Source of the DNA: Ecdyonurus torrentis
Taxonomy: Eukaryota; Arthropoda; Insecta; Ephemeroptera; Heptageniidae
Assembly: GCA_949318235.1 (NCBI GenBank)
Contig: OX439133.1
Span: 9,300,922 to 9,364,921, forward strand
Direction of reading: 5' to 3'
Length of the DNA stretch: 64,000 bases
Translations under genes and position numbers: made by a program
The notes under the pieces: generated by a model
Told to the model about the DNA's origin: nothing
The model's input: only the letters and a program-made list of their open reading frames with translations
Databases searched by the model: none
Shown: positions 49,745 through 59,170 of the stretch, piece after piece
How the letters are laid out: each line of letters opens with the position of its first letter
How positions within the stretch are numbered: position 1 is the first letter of the stretch

Positions 49745-49830
49745 CTTTTGTGCTGGCAAGATTTTCACCAAACCACCATTTATCACTATGATAAGACCTG
49801 CACTGGTTTTCTGGATCATTTTCATTTATT
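49737..49830. repeat. Fold-back family F5, decayed half
   Basis: TTTGTGCTGGCAAGATTTTC then ACCAAACC, TATGATAAGACCTGCACTGG and TTTTCTGG follow the family core in order. Confidence 0.6.
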
Positions 49831-50029
49831 ACAAATAACTGCAATGGTATAATTTTCTAGAAAATAATTACTCCTTTTTTATTATTATTATTATTTGCCA
49901 TTCTATCAATCTGTATTTTTCTATCATATTTCTTTATTTTTCAAATACCCAAAAGTCAATTTGTAATAATAAGGTAACTAAACCACCACATAGTTAGGTA
50001 CGATAAATTTGAACAAAAAAGGTATGAGA

Positions 50030-50238
50030 AAGTCAGGGATCATTTATAGTTTCTCTCCGTATCTGTAAGGACTGACAAAGGAAAAAACAAACACCACTTT
50101 TCTTGGAGTTTAGTGCCAATATGTGTTGGTTTCTTATTTCTTTGTTAGCAAGATTTTCACCAAGCTATGGGACGCTCTTCACTATATAGTAAGATCCTTT
50201 CTAGGTTTTCTCCTATCCTTTTCTTTCAAATTTATCAT
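50030..50238. repeat. Fold-back family F5, half element
   Basis: AGTTTCTCTCCGTATCTGTA, CTTTTCTTGGAGTTTAGTGC, TTAGCAAGATTTTCACCAAG and TTCTCCTATCCTTTTCTTTC occur in family order. It abuts the left end of the T3 element. Confidence 0.75.
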
Positions 50239-50242
50239 GTAA

Positions 50243-50921
50243 AGGGGTAGTCAACAATGGCTTTTTTAATAGTGATTATTGTGTTATTAATCCTCCCGAA
50301 ATCGCGATCTAATTTTTTTTAAATTATTACGCTGAGAGCAACCTACGTTTAGCAACTTAGAACCTACCTCGCAGCTACAACTTGCTCTCGCGCTAGCTTG
50401 GCGTGAGCTGGAGTTACTCACATCTCTGCATAAATTAGTTTACTACATAATAATATATAAATTGAAAGAAAAAGATAGGAGAAAACCAGAAAGGGCCTTA
50501 CCATAGTGAAGAGAGTCCCATAGTTCGGTGAAAATCTTGCTAGCACAGCAAGATTTTCACCGAACTATGGGACTCTCTTCACTATGGTAAGGCCCTTGCT
50601 GGTTTTCTCCTATCCTTTTCTTTCAATTTATCATACCTAACCGCGATGGTTTATTTTCCTTAAAATACATATGATAATATATAAAGCTGTAAAAACATTT
50701 TAAATACGTAAAATATAATGTCAAGTTGTGAAAGCAAAAATAAGAGTAACTTCTGCTCGCGCCAAGCTAGCGTGAGAGCAAGTTGTAGCTGTGTCGTAGG
50801 TTCTAAGTTGCTAAATGGCGATTGCTCTTGATGCATTATTAATTAAATTTTTAAGACCACGATTTTGGAAGGTTTAATAACACGATGATCGCTATTAAAA
50901 TACCCATTGTTGACTACCACT
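50243..50921. mobile_element. 679 bp fold-back transposon, family T3
   Basis: Inverted ends AGGGGTAGTCAACAATGGCT and (complement of right) AGTGGTAGTCAACAATGGGT. The right flank is TTAA, the left flank GTAA. Inner arms share CTAAGTTGCTAAA.., CTACAACTTGCTCTC and GCTAGCTTGGCG. The centre is occupied by a palindromic F5 element (50452-50640). Its end motif matches T1 and T2. The right end is 33 bp from a Tudor-gene exon. Confidence 0.78.
50452..50640. repeat. Fold-back family F5, palindromic copy inside T3
   Basis: Two head-to-head F5 core arms of about 88 bp meet at TGCTAGCACAGCAAGATTTT. The arms (AAGATAGGAGAAAACCAG, GAGAGTCCCATAGTTCGG) are almost perfect complements, so this would form a long hairpin. 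Confidence 0.85.
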
Positions 50922-50954
50922 TTAAAAAAAAAGTAAATAAATCAAAATATCTAC

Positions 50955-51213
50955 CTTAAGATGGTTCTCCCATAGTTGTACTGGTGTAACAGTCATATCA
51001 ACCACGTTGGCATACACAGAGAATCTTGGTATGTTTTTCATCTCCCCAGACATAGGTTTCATGTCAAAGGCAGTGACGTTCATCGACGTGCCTGTATCAC
51101 AACCTACGACATGCCACGTCTCATCTTCGTCTACTTTTACATCCAAGATACCTCGGGACCAATGTGATGATGAACCTTCAGGTAATACTGCTATCATCTC
51201 TCCTTGGTCAAAA
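50955..51213 (-). CDS. Multi-Tudor protein, degenerate Tudor core exon
   Basis: Encodes SFDQGEMIAVLPEGSSSHWS onward through TWHVVGCDTGTSMNVTAFDM to VTPVQLWENHLK. Placement and spacing (GEMIAV-LPEG, then HWSRGILDV, then VVGCDTG and FDMKPM) fit a Tudor fold, but the DYGN signature is reduced to CDTGT and the second aromatic of the cage is missing, so it may not bind methyl-arginine. Acceptor TTGTATCCACAG, donor CTTAAG/GTAGATA. Phase 2 in, phase 0 out, matching neighbours. Confidence 0.88.
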
Positions 51214-51365
51214 CTGTGGATACAAAAATAAAATTTAATATTTATCATTAAATTTATGTTAAATTTATTTGTGTGTTTATTTTTTCGTATGGTGCCCATT
51301 TGCTAACTACAAATTTTATTATATAATGACTTCATACAAAAAATGAGGAAAAAAACATTGTGGTT

Positions 51366-51500
51366 GATATATGAGTCTACTAGTTCCAAAAATTGCTTCT
51401 TCCATTTTCAACAAAGGTGATATCATACCTGATAGTTATAGAAAACTCACCTTTATTGAAAATGGAAGAAGTGGGTTTGTAGACTCCGAGACCATATATG
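51366..51500. repeat. Fold-back element with about 50-bp arms
   Basis: ATATATGAGTCTAC..CTTCTTCCATTTTCAA and TTGAAAATGGAAGAAG..GTAGACTC..ATATATG face each other across a 26-bp centre (TATCATACCTGATAG core). In a Tudor-gene intron. Confidence 0.75.
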
Positions 51501-51554
51501 ATGTAAAAAATTAAAAGAGATATTAAGGAAAATAAGCCATTGCAAATAGGTACG

Positions 51555-51650
51555 TGGTAAATTTGAAAGGGGTAGGAGAACCAATAAGTGCCTTACCATA
51601 TAGTGAAGAGTCCTATAGGGTAGTGAAAGTCTTGCTAACACAGAGATTAA

Positions 51651-51681
<31 letters not shown>

Positions 51682-52150
51682 TAAAAAAATGATAGCAATA
51701 AACTACAAGTGAAATTAAGTATTTAATGCCTTCATCAGTCCTTACAGACTCAGAGAGAAACTATGAATGATTCTCTCCGAGTCTATAAGTATTGATGAAC
51801 GCAAAAGACACTCCATTTCACTTGGAGGAGTAGTGTTAGCATTATATCTCTGAGCTAGTAAGATTTTCACCGAGCTATGGGACTCTTTCCACTATGGTAA
51901 GGCTCCAATGTCTCTCACATGTCTTCCAACTCCAGGCACTTTATGTAGTCCAGTGACACTAGCGACACTGCACGCGACACCTGAACTACAATGTTAAGCT
52001 TACAAAGCTTTTAGTTCCAGATGTCACTACTATTGGCCCAGCGTCGTTTCATATTGGACTACACGCGCTAGCATTGGGAGTTGGAAGACATGTGAGAGAC
52101 ATTGGTAAGGCTCTTGCTGGTTTTTCATATCCTTTTCAGTCAAATTTTAT
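51555..52150. mobile_element. Fold-back family F5, full palindromic copy
   Basis: The longest F5 copy. The outer left arm (GTGCCTTACCATATAGTGAA) is the complement of the outer right arm (CACTATGGTAAGG). Inner arms (CATCAGTCCTTACAGACTCA, GAGAGAAAC facing TTCTCTCCGAGTCTATAAGT) meet near 51770. An (ATA)n run lies in the left half. The right arm is interrupted by a 199 bp element at 51906-52104. Confidence 0.8.
51906..52104. mobile_element. 199 bp MITE with 9-bp target duplication, nested in F5
   Basis: Perfect 28-bp inverted ends starting CAATGTCTCTCACATGTCTT, flanked by GTAAGGCTC on both sides (51897-51905 and 52105-52113). Removing it and one flank restores an uninterrupted F5 sequence (TATGGTAAGGCTC then TTGCTGG). 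A 9-bp duplication suggests a Mutator-like transposase. An 8-bp reading with one extra terminal base is also possible. Confidence 0.88.
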
Positions 52151-52175
52151 CATAAAATATTATTTTACTATATAC

Positions 52176-52367
52176 CTGATAGATCCCATTGTCTTTGAAC
52201 TTATACATTCTTGATGAAGACGTTCCAAGAGCAACTCATTATCTTTCAGATTTTCATTATGAAGAGAACATACAAAGGCTACAGGTTCACCAAACACACT
52301 AACAATGTTTTGAACTTTGCATGTTGTGTTAGCTGTTCCAAGTATCTCAAGTACTGATATGGTACGT
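52176..52367 (-). CDS. Multi-Tudor protein, first extended-Tudor exon
   Basis: Encodes RTISVLEILGTANTTCKVQ then NIVSVFGEPVAFVCSLHNEN and LKDNELLLERLHQECISSKT, MGSIS. GEPVAFVC..NENLKDNELLLERLHQEC is the classic lead-in of an extended Tudor domain ('P..F.......L..L...L...C'). Acceptor TTTATGTTCCAG, donor TCTATCAG/GTATATAG. 192 bp, phase 2 at both ends, joining the exons on either side exactly. Confidence 0.88.
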
Positions 52368-52424
52368 CTGGAACATAAATTATGTAACAATATTAATATT
52401 ATTTTATCTTTGAAAAATGATCAT

Positions 52425-52620
52425 TCATATTAGTTTCTCTTTAAGCCTGTAAGGACTGATAACACACTCCTTCTCCCTTGGAGTTTATTGCCGAGATATT
52501 TCCAATGTGTTATAGTTTTTATATCTGTGCTAGCAAGATTTTCACCGAGCTATGGGACTCTCTTTACTATATAGTAAGGCCCTTATGCTGGTTTCTCCTA
52601 TCCTTTTCTTTCAGATAAGT
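52425..52620. repeat. Fold-back family F5, half element
   Basis: TTAGTTTCTCTTTAAGCCTG, CCTTGGAGTTTATTGCCGAG, TGTGCTAGCAAGATTTTCAC and TTTCTCCTATCCTTTTCTTT in order. It fills the 286 bp intron between the first two recognised Tudor-gene exons. Confidence 0.8.
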
Positions 52621-52653
52621 TTGATTGAATCCTAAATATTTATCCTTTCATAC

Positions 52654-52697
52654 CCACTGCTTATCTGATAAACTTCAGCACAAATTCTTATCCATTT
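52654..52697 (-). CDS. Multi-Tudor protein, 44 bp exon (5'-most recognised)
   Basis: Encodes KWIRICAEVYQISS plus two bases that complete Gly with the next exon, giving ISSG-RTISVLEILG. Acceptor TTGATATTCAAACAG, donor AGTGG/GTATGAAAG. The frame and phase agree with the downstream exon, and the sequence reads as part of a beta-rich domain. Upstream, a transposon (52739-53050) begins about 40 bp away, and the preceding exon was not found, so the N-terminus of the protein is unknown. Confidence 0.6.
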
Positions 52698-52738
52698 CTG
52701 TTTGAATATCAATAGTGACTTCATATCTTCATTATTAA

Positions 52739-53050
52739 AGGCGTAGAACACTTTGAACAAAAAACTTGTCTAATATCCTAACATACCTGAAAATCAACAT
52801 TGATTTGGTCGGAGTCATTTATTTCTAATTTACTTTCTATTCACAAAATGGTGCATGTGGACTCTGATGTCACAGCTCGCCTGGTCCACTCGCTCGTACA
52901 ACAAGCAAGCTGTAACGTTATAGCCCTCACGAACCATTTTGTGAATGGAAAATACATAAACTAGAAATCAATGACTCCTGCCAAATCAGCGTTGATACTC
53001 ATGTATGTTACGATATTGGATAAGTTTTTTGTTCAAGGTGTTCTACGCCT
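52739..53050. mobile_element. 312 bp fold-back transposon, family T1, TTAA target
   Basis: Inverted arms of about 140 bp begin AGGCGTAGAACAC and include TTTTGTTCAAGGTGTTCTAC at the right. TTAA lies directly outside each end (52735-52738, 53051-53054), as for piggyBac-like elements. No transposase frame. A second copy is at 58858-59166. Confidence 0.87.
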
Positions 53051-53054
53051 TTAA

Positions 53055-54067
53055 AGATATAAGATTTTTAAGAAAGTTACAAACAATAAAAATAGCTTTG
53101 AAGAAAACGTATGCATTTAATGCTGTCTACTTTAATCCGTGTCCCATTTAGCCTATTTAAAATATGGTTAACACTAATTTAATAATTTTTTATCTTGATA
53201 TCTATGCTGTATTGTAAAGAAAATTCAATTGCACAAAATATATAACTGACACTCTTAAATTTAACTCATTGTTTTCAAAGTAGAAGAAAATCTTTGTTTC
53301 TGAAGGTACGAAACTTATACATAATTTTATGTCTAGCAATAATTATTTTTTGTTAAAAACCAGGATAAACCATAGAAAAACAATAACGTGTTTCATGTAC
53401 CAAAAAAAAAAAAAAAAAAAAAAAGAAAAAGAAAAAGAAACGTGAATATTATTTTGATTGCTCATATTATCAAAGCCATAAACAAATATCATTATGATTC
53501 ATGAAACACCTTATATTTCATAATAATAAATAAAAATTAAAACACTATAATAAAACATGGACATTTATTTAGAACCAAAATTAAAAGATGGAAACATATG
53601 ATATTACATTTATAAATAACAAGAAAAATATTATTACAAAAGTTTTTACAATTATATAACATTTTTTTTAATGAAAATTGGTTGCAAAAATCACAACTTT
53701 ATAAAAAGGGAGTAAAATTATTGCTATTTATTTTTTTTAGTTGTATAAAAAAAGCAACAAAAACGTATTAATTTTTTGTCATTGCACAATTAAACGCAAT
53801 TTTTTATGTCATATTTCTGACACTTATTTTTCTCCCTTCTTCAATTTATTTTAAAAAAAAAAATACAAACTTCCTGCTTCCATCTTCTAATTAGATTCAT
53901 GCCTTGTAAATTCTTAATAATAATTCCAGAAAAAAAATTTTTTAACTTAAAAATATAGAATATCAGTACATAAAAAAATATATTATTGTAATAAGACTTT
54001 TTTTTTGTTAGGTTAAAATAGATATTCTTTGTGCAAATTTGAGTTTAAAACAAATCAAAGGGTTTAC
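53055..54067. other. Non-coding, expected intron or 5' region of the Tudor gene
   Basis: A/T-rich with a poly(A) tract at 53401-53424. No exon with a matching phase was found. Confidence 0.4.
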
Positions 54068-54348
54068 GTACTTGAAACAAAACTGATAAATTGAGACCAT
54101 CATACATACACTTGACTTGAGGGTTATCTCATTTACCCTTCTGTAGCCCCAAAAATTGTGGACAAAAATTGTTAACTAGTCAACTTCTTGTAATATGACT
54201 ATTGCATTTATGAAAGTACAATAGAAATAGTAAACCAAGTTGACAGCTTCACATTTTTTTCTCTCCCCAAATCATGGAGCAAGAGGGCTAATATATATGG
54301 CAGTCCCATCTCACAGTTATCGGTGATGAGAAATTTTGTTTCAAGTAC
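54068..54348. repeat. 281 bp element with 15-bp inverted ends
   Basis: GTACTTGAAACAAAA (54068-54082) is the exact complement of the right end. The interior is less A/T-rich than the flanks and holds only chance open frames. Could be a MITE with short ends; no target duplication is clear. Confidence 0.5.
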
Positions 54349-54970
54349 AGTAACTGTTTTAAATTTGCTACAACAACAAAACAAAACAAAAAAAAAAAAA
54401 AAAAAAAAAAAAGAAAAACGAAATTAACCAATAATAATATGACATTACGGTTCATATGACTAGACTGAATAGAAAAAAAATGACAAAATATATTTTTATA
54501 CTAATATTTTAAATCAAATTTGCAATTATGATATAGTTTATAAAGGCAAGAATTTTGTTACGACAAAAAAAATATATATAGTAGAAGAAAGCAAGAAAAA
54601 TACATTTTTACATAAACTGTTGTTACTTATTTTTCCAGAAGAGATACCTTATTATAATGTTAATATAAAAGTTTTCATATAGAAATATTAAAAAGTAAGA
54701 AAAGCAAAGACAAGACTTTATTTTAAAATACATTTTAGACAAACCATTGATACTTACTAGAGGATTTCATCCAATCATTAATTGCGCTTGTCACCATATT
54801 TGAATAAATAAATGCAATAATAAATTTTGTTTTTCAGTTTAAATTTAACAGCTGTTTAATCCATAAAATAGGGACTTCTTATAAATTAAAATTATCATGT
54901 TTTCTGAAGTAATAGGTCAGGTATTTTTTGTAACATAAATAATAATAAACTTTTGAGTTTATAGAAAACA

Positions 54971-55180
54971 CATATCGATGCCTCCGCATCAAAAGCGAGC
55001 ATCTACACTTTCCAGATTTCTGACAAAACGACTATCTACACTTTCTGAGCAGTGTTGTAACTCGACTAGCAGTCATAAGCTTAACATTGCAGATGCTCGG
55101 CAGCGGAAAGTGTAGATAGTCGTTTTGTCAGAAATCTGGAAAGTGTAAATGCTCGCTTTGGACGCGGAGGCATTGATATG
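54971..55180. mobile_element. 210 bp palindromic MITE
   Basis: Two 75-bp arms pair with few mismatches: ATGCCTCCGCATCAAAAGCG, TCTACACTTTCCAGATTTCT, GACAAAACGACTATCTACAC on the left and their complements on the right. The central 60 bp is unique (GTAACTCGACTAGCAGTC). Only copy seen in the window. Confidence 0.8.
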
Positions 55181-55218
55181 GAAATAATCTGAAGCCAGGA
55201 ACAAGATTCAAGGAGGGA

Positions 55219-55238
55219 GGGGGGGGGGGGGGGGGGGG
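55219..55238. repeat. Run of 20 G
   Basis: Uninterrupted G run preceded by AGGAGGGA. Quadruplex-capable. Confidence 0.95.
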
Positions 55239-55283
55239 ACAAACTACATTTTTTTCTATGCTAAGCAAAGCATTTATCCATCA

Positions 55284-55490
55284 CATATTGATGTTGTTGC
55301 AAGCAGTATGTGTATCTCGTTTTTTGTCAAGCTAAGCAAAATAATTGGCGCTCGACTTGCACACATTGCTTCGCGTGACAAAAAACAAAATACACATATT
55401 AATGCTACGCATGACAAATATCAAGATAGACATTTCGCTTCACGTGACAAAAACTGAGTAACACATATTGCTCAAGTCGCAATTACTCTA
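55284..55490. repeat. 33-bp-unit inverted element, copy 2
   Basis: TTGATGTTGTTGCAAGCAGT start and repeated ATATGTGTA..TCGTTTTTTGTCA units that change orientation in the middle, as at 34045-34332. More diverged. Confidence 0.7.
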
Positions 55491-56439
55491 CGATCAAAAA
55501 ATTTTTTTTTTTACAAAACATCAAAATGTAGTAATAAAATAAAGTCTGACTTTAGAATTTTAAAGAATATATAATTTTTTTAATATATAGGCCTATACAA
55601 CAATTTCTTTTAAGTACTAATATCACTCTATTTTAACCTTAAAAAAAAAATAAGAATTACAATAATAATGACTTAAGATTTAAATAAAGGACCATTTTTA
55701 TTTTTTTGCCATCCCAGATAAAAAAACATTTTATTATTTTGATTTCTATATAAATGCAAGTTTGAGCAAAATTTCTTTTTTTCATCTGAATATGTTGATA
55801 AAAAAATAAATGATCCTTTTGTATTAATATGGCACAAATGAATATTGACAGAATTTTTGTCATTTAAAAAAGAAAAGAAAAATGCACTGAAAACTATAAA
55901 CTGTGAAATGCTGTTCATAGAATCTTAAGCTCAATTTGTGGATTGTCACAGTATCTTGAGATCAAATGAAAAATGCATGACACAACTAGAAACTACAAGT
56001 GGCATCATCCATTATAGTATTTATCAGTGCATTAATATCTTAAAAGAACAAAATTCTGAAAGCCATTCAAAATACTGAAATTCGATAAAAAAGAAAAATT
56101 AAGTACAATAATAAAGAAATACTGGAAAAAAACAAAACAAACTGAAAAAAAATAAATAAAAATAATTAATAATACTTTTTATGTAATATACTTTTTACAA
56201 GGCTTAATAATAATATTTTACTATTTATACACAAATATATATATATATATATTATATAAAGAAAAAAATAAATTGTTTTTAATTTTTAAAAGCAAAAAAT
56301 AAATTTGAAAACATAACATATAAAGTATACTCTTTTGTTTTGCAAATTAAATTTAATAGGAAAATAAATTTTAGTACACTTGACAAAGATTAAATTTATT
56401 ATTTAAAAAACATCAAAGTTTATTTGATAATACAAAAGA
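55491..56439. other. Non-coding A/T-rich DNA
   Basis: Short open frames on the minus strand (55657-55918) are low-complexity and lack splice context. Nothing else was supported. Confidence 0.45.
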
Positions 56440-56775
56440 AAAGATTAGAGGAGTTCTAGCAAGGGTCTTACCATAGTGAAAGACAGTCGTAGTTCGAGAA
56501 AAATCTTGCTAGCACCGTATACAGACAGAAGGCCCGCGGACAAAAGACCCTACCTGTGCGCCGCTCGCCGATATGCTTTACTTGTACGCACAGCCAGGGC
56601 CTTTTGTCCGCGGACCTTCTGACAGACATTCGCTAGCATAGAGATAAAAAAAAAGTTTATCTCTGTGCTATGTAGCAAGATTTTTGGCAAACTATTTGAC
56701 TTTTTTCACTAAGGAATACCTTTGCAACTTTCTTCTATGCCTTTCTTTTAATTATCAACCTTACCACAATGTTTT
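56440..56775. mobile_element. Fold-back family F5, interrupted palindromic copy
   Basis: Left arm AGGAGTTCTAGCAAGGGTCT, CCATAGTGAAAGACAGTCGT; right arm CTGTGCTATGTAGCAAGATT, TTTGACTTTTTTCACTAAGG. A small inserted palindrome splits it at 56528-56621. Confidence 0.65.
56528..56621. mobile_element. 94 bp palindromic insertion inside F5
   Basis: Arms GAAGGCCCGCGGACAAAAGA and its near complement (GGCCTTTTGTCCGCGGACCT) are strikingly G+C-rich. ACAGACA stands directly on both sides (56521-56527, 56622-56628), so a 7-8 bp duplication is likely. hAT-like origin is inference. Confidence 0.7.
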
Positions 56776-57140
56776 ATTTTCCTTAATTTTGCATTAAAAA
56801 AAAAAAAAAAAAAAAAAAAGTAGACTTTAAATTGTTGAAAATTTCAATCTTTACAGTGTACTTATAAATTTTACTACATTTATAAACACCAAAACACTGA
56901 CATTTAGGTATGATAAAAAAGTATAATATATGGTATTAAAAAAAAAAAAAAAAAAAAAAGTTGGAATGTGATAATGTATTCTATTTGTAGTAATTATTGG
57001 AATATCTTAATTAGTAGTTATTACATGTTAAAATAATTTCTAATCATTTTAGGGCTTTAAAATGTTGAATCATGACAGTTAATGCCAAAAATTTAAAGCT
57101 CTAAAATGAATATTATAGAAAGTAGTTTCAAATATACAAC

Positions 57141-57408
57141 TACCGATGTCGATATTGTTGCAAGGCTTACGTGTAACTTGTTTTTTGTCACACGAAGCAA
57201 AATGTCTATCTCGTATTTTGTCAAGCTAAGCAAAATGTGTAAGTTGTTTCTGAACGTAATGGAGATGTTGCTCGACTTGCACATATTGCTTCACGTGACA
57301 AAAAATGAGATACACATATTGTTACGGGTGACAAATAATGAGATAGACATTTTGCTTCGCATGACAAAAAACGAGTTACACATATTGCTTGTAACTACAT
57401 TGATATGT
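57141..57408. repeat. 33-bp-unit inverted element, copy 3
   Basis: Outer ends CGATGTCGATATTGTTGCAA and its diverged complement. Units AGATACACATATTGTTACGG.., AGATAGACATTTTGCTTCGC.., AGTTACACATATTGCTTG recur at exactly 33 bp spacing, flipped relative to the left half. The open frames here (57093-57284 minus, 57106-57453 plus) are repeat artefacts. Confidence 0.75.
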
Positions 57409-57831
57409 AGAACAGTTACTATTCTAGTTTATCGGTCCAAGAATTTAATTTGAATGTAGTTTTAAATTTTGAGCCAAAGGTGTACCAAAGGTACCAAAAA
57501 GGTGTTTGTTCACACAACTTGAGACACAATCTTAAGAGTTGGGTCACACTTTGGAGCACATGGGCAACAGCCTCAGCTAGAAGTTAGGAACGTAGTAACC
57601 CATAATAAGGAATAAAAAAAAAATTAGAGGTTATTTTTACTGCATATTCTTAAAAAGGACATGACTCTGAATCTATAGATATGCAAATTTTTAATTTTTG
57701 AGTTCATTAAGTATTTTTTGAAAAATGGGTAACTTTCCTGTGCCCATAATGTCATTTTGAAAAATTAGTTGAAGTTAATTAATGAGCTCAAAAATTAGAA
57801 ACTCGCTCAGGAGAAAGTTTTCTTCTAAAAC

Positions 57832-57871
<40 letters not shown>

Positions 57872-58266
57872 TGGTCTTCCTCATTAATGTCCTAAAACAT
57901 GTCCAAAAGTGCTAAATCTCAAGTCAAAACACCATTATTTTAACCACCCTCCCAAGTAATTTATCACTAGAATTTTGCTGACTATTGGTACTTACTCAAT
58001 AACTTACTTTTTTTTTTCTTTTTCAAACATATATTATACCTTTAAAAACACCATATTTAAACATTTATGTGGCAAGGGAGAAATAATATGCATAAAATTC
58101 AAGAGTATACCTAATTAGAAAAAGCACAACGATTGATTATACATTTAAACACCTTGAATTTAATTTCTTGTTTTTCTAATTATTTTTATCTACTAGGACA
58201 ACACAATTATACATTTTATTTTTTTCCAACAACACATATATTTTTTTTTATTTATCTTATATCTAT

Positions 58267-58300
<34 letters not shown>

Positions 58301-58857
58301 AATTGTAAATAATACCGCAAAAAATGATAATAATAATTATTCAATATTACTTTTAAACAAGAGTTTTTACTGAATTGTAACGCAATTTACCCTAAAAAAC
58401 AAAACAAATAAAATAAAATGCACTCTCAAGAAACTACAATTTAAAAGTAAAATGACTGTAGTGCATTCCATAAATGGGATAAGTGTACTGAGATTTAAAA
58501 AATAATAATAAATGTATACAAAATTAAGCCAGATTGATTATAATTTTGACAAAACTATCGAAACATGACCTTTTTTCCACCTTTTAAAAAGGTAATTTTA
58601 CGTCAAATTATAATGGTGGGAGGAAGAAAAAAAATTGACAGAATTGACCTGTCACTCATATTTGATACCATCTTGATGCGGTGATAAGAATATTGACCAG
58701 TATAGGTAAAAACCTTAATTTTCTCATTTTATGTACAAAAAATTTTTAGTTTACTACTTCAAACCTTGTTTCTAGATCCTAATGGAATACTTGCAATGGA
58801 TGGTTTTTAATTGTTGTACCATTTAAGATAATGATTCTTCCAAGAGAAATACATGCA
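57409..58857. other. Non-coding DNA
   Basis: No exon or dispersed repeat recognised. Contains T33 at 57838-57870 and A30 at 58269-58298. Confidence 0.45.
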
Positions 58858-59166
58858 AGGTGAAGAACACCTTGAACAAAAAAGTTGTGTAATATCCTAA
58901 CAAACCTGAAAATAAACCTTGATTTGTCTGGAGTCATTGATTTCTAGTTTATTTTCCATTCACAAAATGGCACGAGTGGTCAATGACGTCACAGCTCGCC
59001 TGGTCCACGCGCGCGTTAAACAAGCGAGCTGTGACGTCAATGACTGCTTGAGGCATTTTGTGAATTGAAAATAAATTAGAAATCAATGACTCCGGCCACA
59101 TCAAAGTTGATTTTCAGGTTTGTTAGGATATTACACAACTTTTTTTGTTCAAGGTGTTCTACGTCT
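58858..59166. mobile_element. Fold-back transposon, family T1, copy 2
   Basis: About 309 bp, the same element as 52739-53050 with better-preserved arms around the centre. Both arms carry an intact CRE octamer TGACGTCA (about 58984 and 59034). TTAA is kept at the right end (59167-59170) and lost at the left. Confidence 0.85.
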
Positions 59167-59170
59167 TTAA

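Noticed and set aside
54758..54797. Candidate start exon MVTSAINDWMKSS on the minus strand with strong donor GTAAGTATC
   Set aside because: Its phase 1 end gives an immediate stop when joined to the 44 bp exon and does not match the 52367 acceptor; it could only be an untranslated or unrelated exon.
55657..55918. Two overlapping minus-strand open frames of 68-81 codons
   Set aside because: Lys/Phe/Ile-rich composition typical of random A/T-rich DNA, no splice sites or family resemblance.
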